This document shows, piece by piece, positions 6,252-13,317 of a stretch of DNA of 19,352 nucleotides (position 1 is the first letter of the stretch; each line of letters begins with the position of its first letter). The position numbers and the translations under genes were made by a program. Source of the stretch: an uncultured Bacteroidota bacterium (lineage in GTDB: Bacteria; Bacteroidota; Bacteroidia; Bacteroidales; P3); assembly GCA_900545215.1 (NCBI GenBank), contig UQXW01000043.1:1-19352 (forward strand), given 5' to 3'. The notes beneath the pieces are model-generated. The model did no database searches. It was not told the origin of the DNA and was given only the letters and a program-made list of their open reading frames with translations.

Positions 6252-7502
6252 TCAATACTTGTATTCGGCTCTCAAAAAGCCTATGAAAGAATCGTAATCG
6301 TTGCCCGGTTCGCGGTAATATACATATATATTATAATAGTTCTGCGTTTCGCTGTGATTGCCCTCCGCTTCCCTGTAAGAACCTGTCGTGTAACCGTTGG
6401 GAACGTATAGTATCTGGTAGTTGTAATAGCCTTGTTTCAAAAGCATACGAAGAACGTATTTATTCAGCGTGTTGTCGAAGGTGAATTTGTTTTGTTGCGA
6501 GAAACGCCAATCGCTCAATTCTCCGACAGCATAGTAGCTTCCTTCAAGGCTCAGAGGCTTCGGCAGGTAGAAATACACCCAAGCGTAATCGCTGTGCAGG
6601 ACTTCATCGTCATCAATCTCATTTCTTACGTAGTACGCTCCTTTCAAGTCTGCCTGTTCCACAAAAGGGGAACGGTCTTTTATTTGTTCCTCTCTCAGCC
6701 TCACCACATTTTCGCCTCCGATGTAGTCTATGTTTGCAATGAAGTTGGAACGATGTCTCAGAGAAGAGAAATCAAAAGAACGAAACACGTTGCCGCCGTC
6801 AAAAATATTCTCTTGTCTGAAATTGTAAACCAATTCGGTACCTCTGTTTTCGCTCAAAGGCAACAGGCGTTTGGTATCCTCTCTGCCGTTCTGTTGAATG
6901 ACGAGTTTCACCCTTTCGTTCGGACTGTCGAATACATGTTTCGATGAATACACCCTCACGTCCGTTTCCTGACAGGTGCTTCTCAGTGCCGGCTCTCTTG
7001 CCTGCATTACCTCTGCTGCCACTTCCGCTTTCCTGTCCATGCACATAAATCTTTTGGTGAAGACGACATTGTCAGGTTCTCCCTCGACATAGACTTTCAA
7101 AATGTAGTTTCCGCTTTTGGTAAGGCGTGTCATGGAATTTGGAAGTAATTGTTCGTAATGCACGAACCTTTGAAGAGTGTTGAACGAGTTCGCAAAATTT
7201 TCCACCATAGCCGTTTCAAAGCCCTCGACATAGTCGGAGTATTGCAGTGAACTCTCTGTCCAATCGCTGTTGCAGTGAATGAAAGTGTATTCGAAGCGGT
7301 GAGTCTCTTCCGACAGCTCGTCGAATGACAGCAAAAGCCCTTCGCTTTGATTGATATTCAATATCGGCACAAGCATTCTGGAATCCATGCTCTCCAATTT
7401 GACGGTTTTGACAATCGGAGAGTAAACTCTGTCCTGCCAAATAAATTGGGCGTAAAGCGGATTTACGCCCAAAAAGACAATTATGAGAAAAAAAATTCGC
7501 AT
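6252..7502 (-). CDS. Type IX secretion system plug protein (DUF5103 family)
   Basis: A 416-residue secreted protein with signal peptide MRIFFLIIVFLGVNPLYAQ. The sequence fits the Bacteroidetes DUF5103 family: early YSPIVKTVKL, FIHCNSDWTESSLQYSDYVEGF, QLLPNSMTRLTKSGNYILKVY, and a C-terminal YYNYQILY. In Flavobacterium a member of this family was found to plug the periplasmic mouth of the SprA channel when no substrate is engaged. Function here is inferred from family, and full length is consistent. The start is 7 bp from the stop of the aminopeptidase gene, so the two are one operon. Some family annotations still read 'unknown function', and the link to SprA in this organism is untested. Confidence 0.85.
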   Translation of the reverse strand: MRIFFLIIVFLGVNPLYAQFIWQDRVYSPIVKTVKLESMDSRMLVPILNINQSEGLLLSFDELSEETHRFEYTFIHCNSDWTESSLQYSDYVEGFETAMVENFANSFNTLQRFVHYEQLLPNSMTRLTKSGNYILKVYVEGEPDNVVFTKRFMCMDRKAEVAAEVMQAREPALRSTCQETDVRVYSSKHVFDSPNERVKLVIQQNGREDTKRLLPLSENRGTELVYNFRQENIFDGGNVFRSFDFSSLRHRSNFIANIDYIGGENVVRLREEQIKDRSPFVEQADLKGAYYVRNEIDDDEVLHSDYAWVYFYLPKPLSLEGSYYAVGELSDWRFSQQNKFTFDNTLNKYVLRMLLKQGYYNYQILYVPNGYTTGSYREAEGNHSETQNYYNIYVYYREPGNDYDSFIGFLRAEYKY

Positions 7503-7509
7503 GATTCGT

Positions 7510-8898
7510 TTACGACATTTGCTCCTCTATTTCGGCAACCGTCTTAGGTATGTATTTACCCAACAAACGGCAACCGTTCTTCGTTACAAGCAAGTCGTCT
7601 TCTATTCTTATACCGCCGAAATCCTTGTATTGCTCCACTTTGTCGTAGTCGATATAGTCTTTGCATTTGCCTTCGGCTCTCCATTTGTCTATGAGTTCCG
7701 GAATGAAGTAGCAGCCCGGCTCGTTGGTCAACACAAAGCCCTCTTGCAATTCTCTGCCGAGACGAAGCGAAGCCAATCCGAATTGGGTGGAACGAACGTT
7801 CTTCTTGTCGTAGCCCACGTAGTTCTCGCCGTAGTTCTCCATATCGTGAACATCCAATCCCATCATGTGCCCCAAGCCGTGCGGCATGAACATTCCCATC
7901 GCTCCTTGTGCAACGGCGTCCTGCAAATTGCCCTTCATCAAACCCAATTCTTTGAGTGCGCTTGCCAAACGTGAGACCGCTGCAATGTGAATGTCGGAAT
8001 ATTTAACCCCCGGAGCAATCAGGCTCGGTACAAGAGTTTGTGCTGCAAGCACAGCTTCGTAAATATCTTTCTGTCGGCTTGAAAACTTTCCGCCAACAGG
8101 CACCGAACGAGTTATGTCGGAACAATAACCTTGCGGATTTTCGCAACCTGCATCGGAAACAATCATTCTGCCTTTTTTTATCTGCAATGAGTGGTCGTGT
8201 CCGTGGAGAATTTCTCCGTGAGTGGTCAATATTATCGGGAAAGACACAGGACCGCCGCCCGCCAAGGCTTCTCCCTCCATGCGTCCCGCTATTTCGTATT
8301 CGTAAGTACCCTCTTTGGCAGCCATTTTCATCATGGTGGTGTGCATGTTGTAAGCTGTTGCGATGGCCTTTTCGATTTCTGCTATTTCTTCTTCGCTCTT
8401 GATGGAACGCTGTTTCACACAGGCTGCAATCAATTCCACGGAGACGTAAGCCTTCACGTAATGACGGTCGATATGAAGAAGTTCCGAAATAAAATTTACG
8501 TTTTCCGCTCTGTAAGGCGGCACGAAATGTACTTTCCTTCCCGCAAACACCACGGCATCCATGAATTTGCGTAAATCGCTTATGCTGCCGCTGTTTTCAA
8601 CTCCCACTTCCAATGCCCTGTCATGTATGCTCGGAACGGGACCTGTCCAAATTATGTCGTCCATATCGACATCCTCTCCGAAAAGGTACTCCTTTCCTTC
8701 GTCTATATCGATGACACCGACAAGGTTTTGCAAGTCATGAGCGAAAAAATATCTGAATGTACTGTCCTGACGGAACGAATAAGTGTTGGCAGGATAGTTG
8801 AACGGACTGTCGCCGTTGCCGAGTATCAGAATGACACCTCGTTTGACATCTTTCATGAGCTGCTTGCGTCGCATCATGTAAGTCTCTTTGCTGAACAT
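7510..8898 (-). CDS. Aminopeptidase P family metallopeptidase (M24B)
   Basis: A 462-residue cytoplasmic peptidase that removes N-terminal residues preceding proline. The N-terminal AMP_N domain begins MMRRKQLMKDVKRGVILILGN and includes NTYSFRQDSTFRYF. The pita-bread catalytic domain carries all five dimetal ligands: Asp249 (MIVSDAG), Asp261 (YCSDITR), His344 (HGLGHMMG), Glu393 (LTNEPG) and Glu433 (GGIRIEDD). Length is normal for PepP-type enzymes. It is the first gene of the M24-plug pair. I see no consensus promoter directly upstream; the 210-bp gap before it contains a 21-bp periodic repeat cluster. Confidence 0.92.
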   Translation of the reverse strand: MFSKETYMMRRKQLMKDVKRGVILILGNGDSPFNYPANTYSFRQDSTFRYFFAHDLQNLVGVIDIDEGKEYLFGEDVDMDDIIWTGPVPSIHDRALEVGVENSGSISDLRKFMDAVVFAGRKVHFVPPYRAENVNFISELLHIDRHYVKAYVSVELIAACVKQRSIKSEEEIAEIEKAIATAYNMHTTMMKMAAKEGTYEYEIAGRMEGEALAGGGPVSFPIILTTHGEILHGHDHSLQIKKGRMIVSDAGCENPQGYCSDITRSVPVGGKFSSRQKDIYEAVLAAQTLVPSLIAPGVKYSDIHIAAVSRLASALKELGLMKGNLQDAVAQGAMGMFMPHGLGHMMGLDVHDMENYGENYVGYDKKNVRSTQFGLASLRLGRELQEGFVLTNEPGCYFIPELIDKWRAEGKCKDYIDYDKVEQYKDFGGIRIEDDLLVTKNGCRLLGKYIPKTVAEIEEQMS

Positions 8899-8938
8899 AA
8901 TATCTCTCTGTTTTTATGAATTAAAACTCCTTTTTGCC

Positions 8939-9036
8939 GAAACTAAGACCCGTTTTGCCGAAAGGCCGATTCGCTGAAATGAAACGCCGAAAGAATTTAT
9001 CGAAACGCCGTTCCATTCTCCGTAAAACGGCGTTTT
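8939..9036. repeat. Small cluster of 21-22-bp periodic repeats
   Basis: Related GAAACGCCG-type words begin at 8960 (GAAAGGCCGATTC), 8981 (GAAACGCCGAAAG), 9002 (GAAACGCCGTTCC) and 9024 (AAAACGGCGTTTT), spaced 21, 21 and 22 bp; a weaker one may lie near 8939. The last is the exact 13-bp palindrome found repeatedly at 11968-12088. AAACGCCGTT (9003-9012) and AACGGCGTTT (9026-9035) also form a 10-bp stem that might end transcription of the gene at 9110, although the T-run is only three bases on that strand. Confidence 0.7.
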
Positions 9037-9109
9037 ATCTTATCCCTTTCAAAGGCTTGTTTTTCGGCATGCCTTTTCCGACCTTGCAAGTCTTGTCATC
9101 GGACTGTTT

Positions 9110-9514
9110 TTAATCTGCTTTCGGCAATCCGCCTCTTCTGCCGGCTTCCAGAATGGGAAGATTGGCCTCGGTAGGTATGTATATCACCGTTTTCTCGTTA
9201 AGGTTGTTCTGGTTTCTGACCCAAAGATATTGAATGTAAGTCTGTGTCAGAGTTCCGTTTTCAATCTTGATTGCCTCCGCAGCTCCTTTTGCTCTTTCGA
9301 TTTCGGCTTTGGCATTCAACTTTTCGGCTTCGAGGTTCGCTCTTGCTTCCTCCACTTTTATCCTTCTGTTCTGTTCCGCCTCCGCAAGTTCCGCCTTACC
9401 CTTCATCTCCTGCGACCAAACCCTGTAAACAGGCATTCCGAACATTCCGATGCCGATAAAAGCCAAGATTACGACAATGGCTATGATTGCATGCTTCAAT
9501 TGAAATCTGTACAT
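9110..9514 (-). CDS. Miniature SPFH/prohibitin-like membrane protein lacking the PHB core
   Basis: A 134-residue protein: one transmembrane segment (about residues 8-30), a charged helix with KAELAEAEQNRRIKVEEARA and AKAEIERAKGAAEAIKIENG (about 36-86), then TYIQYLWVRNQNNLNEKTVIYIPTEANLPILEAGR. The last part matches the tail of bacterial prohibitin/stomatin relatives, where the coiled coil drives ring assembly and a conserved YIPT segment follows. The globular PHB domain that normally sits between membrane anchor and coiled coil is absent. This could be a real short family in the phylum rather than a broken gene, since membrane segment and helix join cleanly without a frameshift. It starts 3 bp after pepD and is surely co-transcribed. 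Role unknown; scaffold or protease modulator are possibilities. Confidence 0.7.
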   Translation of the reverse strand: MYRFQLKHAIIAIVVILAFIGIGMFGMPVYRVWSQEMKGKAELAEAEQNRRIKVEEARANLEAEKLNAKAEIERAKGAAEAIKIENGTLTQTYIQYLWVRNQNNLNEKTVIYIPTEANLPILEAGRRGGLPKAD

Positions 9515-9517
9515 GGC

Positions 9518-10972
9518 TTAGATGTTTTTCAGAATTTCCAAAGTATGACGCCAGAACAAATCCACCGTTGCTATCTCAAGCCTTTCCTCCGGAGAATGCA
9601 CCCCTCTCAATGTCGGACCGTAGGAAATCATATCCATGTTTTCGTATTTCTCGCCTATCAACCCGCATTCCAAACCCGCATGTATCGCTCTTACGACAGG
9701 TTCCTTGCCGAAGAGCTTCTTATACGCCTCGACGGCAACCTTCAACACATGACTGTCCGTATTAGGAGCCCAACCCGGATAACCGTCCGTATGTTCCACC
9801 TCTGCACCTGCCAACATGAAACAACTCTCCACTCTGCTTGCGGCAGCCACCTTGGCACTCTCCACGCTCGAACGCTGCGAAGTAGTGATGAAGAAGTGAT
9901 TTTCCTCCGTCTTTACACTTGCAAGGTTGGTCGAAGTCTCGACGAAATTCGGAATTTCCCTGCTCATCGCCAACACACCGTGAGGACATGCGTACAAAAC
10001 GTTGAGCAAGTTATCCTGACTCAACATATCGACAACGAATGCAGGCTTTGCAATGCTCTCCAACGTTATCTGCATGTTCGGTTCGGTGGAACGAAATTCG
10101 TACTTCAAATCTCCGCTGAACTTTTCGACAAGTCTCCTCAAGTCCTCAGCCTCCTGCTCCGTTACAACGACCTCCGCATACGCCTCACGGGCTATCGCAT
10201 TACGCAAATTGCCACCATTGAAGCAAGCCAACCGCATATCCATCTCCTTATCCGCCTCCCACAAAATACGGTTCAACAATTTGTTCGCACAACCCAAGCC
10301 CTTATTGATGTCATCACCCGAATGTCCGCCCTTCAAACCCTTGACGCAGATTCTGAAATAAGCACCCCGAGGCGTATCCTCCCTCTCGAACGGCAACTTT
10401 GCCAAAGTATCCACACCACCTGCACAACCTATAAACATCTCACCCTCATCTTCCGAGTCCAAATTAAGCAATATGCGGCTTTTAAGAGCAGTAGGACTCA
10501 ACGCATTCGCACCCGACAAACCCGTTTCCTCGTCAACGGTGAACAAACACTCGATCGGACCATGCACAACGTCCTTTGCATCCAATATAGCCAAAGCCGT
10601 AGCAACCCCGATGCCATCATCAGCCCCCAAAGTAGTACCCGTCGCCATCAACCAGCCGTTTTCGATACGCGGTTCGATAGCATCCTTCATGAAATCGAAA
10701 CACTTGTCGCCGTTCTTCTCGCACACCATATCCATATGAGCCTGCAAGCACACCCAAGGTTTGTTTTCCATACCCTTTGTGGCACTTTTGCGAATGATAA
10801 CGTTACCAATCTCGTCCCTTTCATGCTCCAAACCACGCCGATTCGCCCAATTCAAAAGAAATTCCGTCATTTTGCCCTCATGCTTCGACGGTCTCGGAAC
10901 CGCAAGTATCTCTCCGAAAAATTCAAACACGCCTTCCGGCTTCAAACCCTTCAATACACAGTTGTTTACCAT
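9518..10972 (-). CDS. pepD: Aminoacyl-histidine dipeptidase PepD (M20C)
   Basis: A 484-residue cytosolic zinc dipeptidase that cleaves Xaa-His and other dipeptides. Metal-site motifs are intact: QAHMDMV (His79, Asp81), GTTLGADDGIG (Asp118), VDEETGLSG (catalytic Glu148 and metal Glu149) and NLDSEDEG (Asp172), plus KGGHSGDDINKG of the lid domain and the C-terminal HSPEERLEI histidine. Length and order are typical of PepD. It is preceded by a perfect Bacteroidetes promoter and leads the small SPFH-like gene. In an asaccharolytic or peptide-fermenting Bacteroidales such an enzyme would feed amino acids to metabolism; that ecological link is inference. Confidence 0.95.
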   Translation of the reverse strand: MVNNCVLKGLKPEGVFEFFGEILAVPRPSKHEGKMTEFLLNWANRRGLEHERDEIGNVIIRKSATKGMENKPWVCLQAHMDMVCEKNGDKCFDFMKDAIEPRIENGWLMATGTTLGADDGIGVATALAILDAKDVVHGPIECLFTVDEETGLSGANALSPTALKSRILLNLDSEDEGEMFIGCAGGVDTLAKLPFEREDTPRGAYFRICVKGLKGGHSGDDINKGLGCANKLLNRILWEADKEMDMRLACFNGGNLRNAIAREAYAEVVVTEQEAEDLRRLVEKFSGDLKYEFRSTEPNMQITLESIAKPAFVVDMLSQDNLLNVLYACPHGVLAMSREIPNFVETSTNLASVKTEENHFFITTSQRSSVESAKVAAASRVESCFMLAGAEVEHTDGYPGWAPNTDSHVLKVAVEAYKKLFGKEPVVRAIHAGLECGLIGEKYENMDMISYGPTLRGVHSPEERLEIATVDLFWRHTLEILKNI

Positions 10973-11007
10973 AATTATAACATTTTATATTCGTTCAAAA
11001 ACAGCCT

Positions 11008-11039
11008 CAAAGGTACGACATTCCACCCAATACGCCAAA
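11008..11039 (-). promoter_or_regulatory. Promoter of pepD (TTTG-N20-TACCTTTG)
   Basis: On the minus strand TTTG (complement of 11036-11039), 20 nt, then TACCTTTG (complement of 11008-11015) matches the Bacteroidetes consensus exactly. Transcription would begin about 30 nt before the pepD ATG. The -33 element lies at the edge of the repeat-filled region. Confidence 0.7.
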
Positions 11040-11191
11040 AAAAAAACACGAAAAAACGCCCGATAACATCACTTTTCCACCCACCAAGCCCCAAACCGAC
11101 GCTCTCCCGCCCCTTCCAACAACCGAAAAACAAAAAAGTTCCGCCCCTTCCCCGCCTCCGAATACCATTCCGCCCCCTGCATCCTCCACAT

Positions 11192-11228
11192 TCAAGAACG
11201 CAAAGCCCGAAAACAAATACAAAAACCC
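11192..11228. repeat. 37-bp direct repeat (partner 11596-11632)
   Basis: Begins TCAAGAACGCAAA and continues through ACAAATACAAAA. 35 of 37 bases are identical between the copies, at offset 404. Confidence 0.85.
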
Positions 11229-11253
11229 TGTTTCTCACCCCGCAACCCCGCAT

Positions 11254-11277
11254 TCGCCGACCGCAAACACCACATTC
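11254..11277. repeat. 24-bp direct repeat (partner 11488-11511)
   Basis: The word beginning TCGCCGACCGCAAACACC is identical in both copies (24 of 24), at offset 234. Weaker similarity continues for about 20 bp beyond, with GCGAAC and CAAAC words. Confidence 0.85.
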
Positions 11278-11487
11278 ACAAATGAATTCCTGCGAACCAA
11301 CCCGGAAAAATAAAGAAAACGAAACACGAAAACTCCGTTTTTACAATCCGAACAACCATTTTCGAGATGAAAAGCCCGATTAAAACCACTTCCAACCCTC
11401 CGAACCCGATTCGCAACCGCCAAAACCCACCTCGCAAACCCCATAAATCGCAACCATTTCGGCACTCTGAACCACACTTTCGCCATA

Positions 11488-11511
11488 TCGCCGACCGCAA
11501 ACACCACATTC
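11488..11511. repeat. 24-bp direct repeat, second copy
   Basis: Exact partner of 11254-11277. Its offset differs from that of the neighbouring 37-bp repeat pair, so the repeats were shuffled or expanded separately rather than duplicated as one block. Confidence 0.85.
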
Positions 11512-11595
11512 GCAAATAATTTTCGGCGAACAAACAATGAAACATAAAGAAAACCAACCCAGAAACCGCCGCTTCGCCAACCAATATCGCCGTAA

Positions 11596-11632
11596 TCAAG
11601 AACGCAAAACCCGAAAACAAATACAAAACCCC
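11596..11632. repeat. 37-bp direct repeat, second copy
   Basis: Partner of 11192-11228 with two substitutions. Confidence 0.85.
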
Positions 11633-11882
11633 CGAAACCCCAATTCAAACCCTCCGAACCAAGCTCCGAAACCATCAAACCGAATTCCAAACCCCAGAAA
11701 CCAACATATAAATCGGTAAAACCCACCACAAAAACCCCCGTTTCCAACTCCGAAAACCCGCATTCCACCACCCATTTCGCCACTTTCAACCACGCAAAAA
11801 GAAGAATTACAACAATCATTTCACAAAATTCACATACCGCAACCCCAAAACCTTAACCGCAATGCAGGAAAGTGAAAGACGC

Positions 11883-12195
11883 ATTTCGGCGGAATTTAAC
11901 ACACATTTCGCCGTCCGAAAAACGGAAAACGGCACTTTTCAACACAAAATCGAAGACCCCCGGTTGGAAAACGCCGTTTTTTCTTGAGAAAACGGCGTTT
12001 TTAAAGAGAAAAACGGCGTTTTCGGATGGTGAAAACGGCGTTTTTTCACCTCGAATTCGGCGTTTTTCCATCCGAAAAACGGCGTTTTCCGACTCCGAAA
12101 CGCCGAAAGCCCTGATTGACAACGCCTTACTCAACTCCTTATATTTCGCATAATTCACGGCAAAACGGCCCTCGGCGAAAAAGAAACGCCGTATC
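11883..12195. repeat. Array of 13-bp palindromes AAAACG-N-CGTTTT at 21-22-bp spacing
   Basis: Perfect copies of AAAACGGCGTTTT or its complement begin at 11968, 11989, 12010, 12032 and 12076, and an imperfect one (AATTCGGCGTTTT) at 12054; steps are 21, 21, 22, 22, 22. Degenerate copies keep the phase at 11883, 11905, 11926, 12097, 12119, 12162 and 12183. Each unit has 6-bp arms around one central base, so both strands read almost alike. Steps alternating between 21 and 22 break any reading frame, which argues against protein coding. Outer inverted pairs such as GGTGAAAACG (12028-12037) with TTCACC (12045-12050) add larger hairpins. Confidence 0.85.
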
Positions 12196-12300
12196 GAGTT
12201 AAAGAAATTGAAATTTACAAATTTCCGAACGCCGCATCCACCACTAAATCATAAAGAAACCAAACACTAAAACCCAGCAACCACACCACCAACCGCCGTA

Positions 12301-12591
12301 ATCGCACCACAATTTCGCCACCTTGGCAACTGAAATACAGGAAATCACCACCGCATTCGCCGCAACGCACCTCGCAAACGCTGTTTTGAGTGTGAATTTT
12401 GCTGTTTTGAGTGTGGTTTTCATCGTTTTTGAACGTGGGTAAGGCGATTTTTAACATTGTTTTCGCCTGTCCGAGTGCGGGTTTGGCGGTTTTGGCAGAT
12501 GGGAAATGTCGATATAAGATGCTGATTTGCTGTAAAATGGAGGTGAGAACGGTGGAATGCTTTGTAAAATTCTGGAAATCATGGTTGGAAA
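12301..12591. repeat. Segmental duplication within the minisatellite, copy 1
   Basis: It opens with a 47-bp block (12301-12347) matching 12642-12688 at 41 of 47 positions, and closes with a 198-bp block (12394-12591) matching 12930-13127 without gaps and with about 10 differences. The 46-bp spacer here corresponds to 241 bp in copy 2. Confidence 0.85.
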
Positions 12592-12641
12592 CGCCCGAAA
12601 CGCACCACGCAACCGTCGTAACACAATGAATTTCAGCCGAA

Positions 12642-13127
12642 ATCGCACCACCATTTAGCAACCTTGGCAACCAAAATGCAGGAAATCAAGCATGTACACG
12701 CCGCAAATACACCGCATTTTCGCCGTTTCCGCACCACAATTTCGCCATTTCCGCACCATATTTTCGCCGTTTTCGCACTGCATTTTGCCGTTTCCGCACA
12801 GCATTTTCATCGCAAATAAACATCGCAAACGCCTGAAAAACACATAGAAACCGCCGCAACCACGACAGAACATGCCACAATCAATCATGAAACCGCCGAA
12901 CACCGCATACATTTTGCCGTTTTCGTACAGAATTTTGCTGTTTTGAGTGTGGTTTTCATCGTTTTTGAACGTGTGTAAGGCGATTTTTAACATTGTTTTC
13001 GCCTGTTCGAGTGCGGGTTTGGCGGTTTTGACAGATTGGAAATGTTGATATAATGTGTTGATTTGCTGTAAAATGGAGGTGAGAACGGTGGAATGCTTTG
13101 TGAAATTCGGGAAATCATGGTTGGAAA
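12642..13127. repeat. Segmental duplication, copy 2, expanded by extra 22-bp units
   Basis: Partner of 12301-12591. Between its two matching blocks lie about 195 extra bases, including a clean tandem run of 22, 22, 22 and 21 bp (12710-12796), each unit starting CAC and containing TTTCGCC or TTTGCCG. In the 198-bp block most differences would change amino acids in the minus-strand open frame, so it is not under protein-level constraint. Confidence 0.85.
12710..12796. repeat. Clean tandem repeat, four units of 21-22 bp
   Basis: Units begin at 12710, 12732, 12754 and 12776 with CACCGCATTTTCGCC-like sequence, and a fifth partial one begins at 12797. This is the least decayed tandem run in the region and sits in the insertion that distinguishes duplication copy 2. 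Confidence 0.85.
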
Positions 13128-13317
13128 ATGGTGGACGGGTAGTGGGAACCGGTAAATCGGTGTTCGGAAAGGGGGGAATCTTGGTTTGGAAAACGGTCAT
13201 GTGGGGTTGGGAAATGCTGTTTTCGTGTTCGGAAATGTTAAATGTGGTGTTGGTTTGCTTTGTTTTGGTGTGGGGAATGGGGAAGTGGAGGTTTGAGAAC
13301 GGGGAGTGCCGGTCGGT

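Larger units (their letters stand above)
11040..13317. repeat. Gene-free 2.3-kb region built of degenerate 21-22-bp minisatellite repeats
   Basis: No reading frame here looks like a protein: open frames exist on both strands, lack recognisable starts or domains, and are compositional shadows. The plus strand is strongly rich in A and C up to about 12380, rich in G and T at 12380-12600, A/C-rich again to about 12900, and then G/T-rich up to 13317. Words related to GCCGTTTT and AAAACGCCG recur every 21-22 bp, most clearly at 11883-12195, 12381-12440, 12710-12800 and 12911-12972. Minisatellite-containing MITEs with a 23-bp unit are known in Porphyromonas gingivalis (BrickBuilt); whether this is related is unknown. 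Confidence 0.8.

Noticed and set aside
9230..11383. 717-residue open frame on the plus strand
   Set aside because: It is antisense to pepD and the SPFH-like gene, which have unmistakable family motifs; its sequence is Arg/His/Ser-rich shadow with no domain.
11235..11819. 194-residue Gly/Val/Phe-rich minus-strand open frame
   Set aside because: Its apparent heptad pattern follows from the 21-bp DNA periodicity and G/T-rich strand; no start signal, no domain, and the repeat steps elsewhere break frame.
11853..12158. Open frames with repeated NAVF or KTAF peptides on both strands
   Set aside because: They arise from the AAAACGGCGTTTT palindromes read in either direction; 22-bp steps change the frame between units.
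11883..12195. CRISPR array
   Set aside because: The repeat is too short and degenerate, spacers are only 8-9 bp and similar to one another, and no cas genes are present.
12215..13200. Two minus-strand open frames sharing a 66-residue segment
   Set aside because: The shared segment is the 198-bp DNA duplication. About 8 of 10 base differences change the amino acid, so there is no sign of protein constraint.
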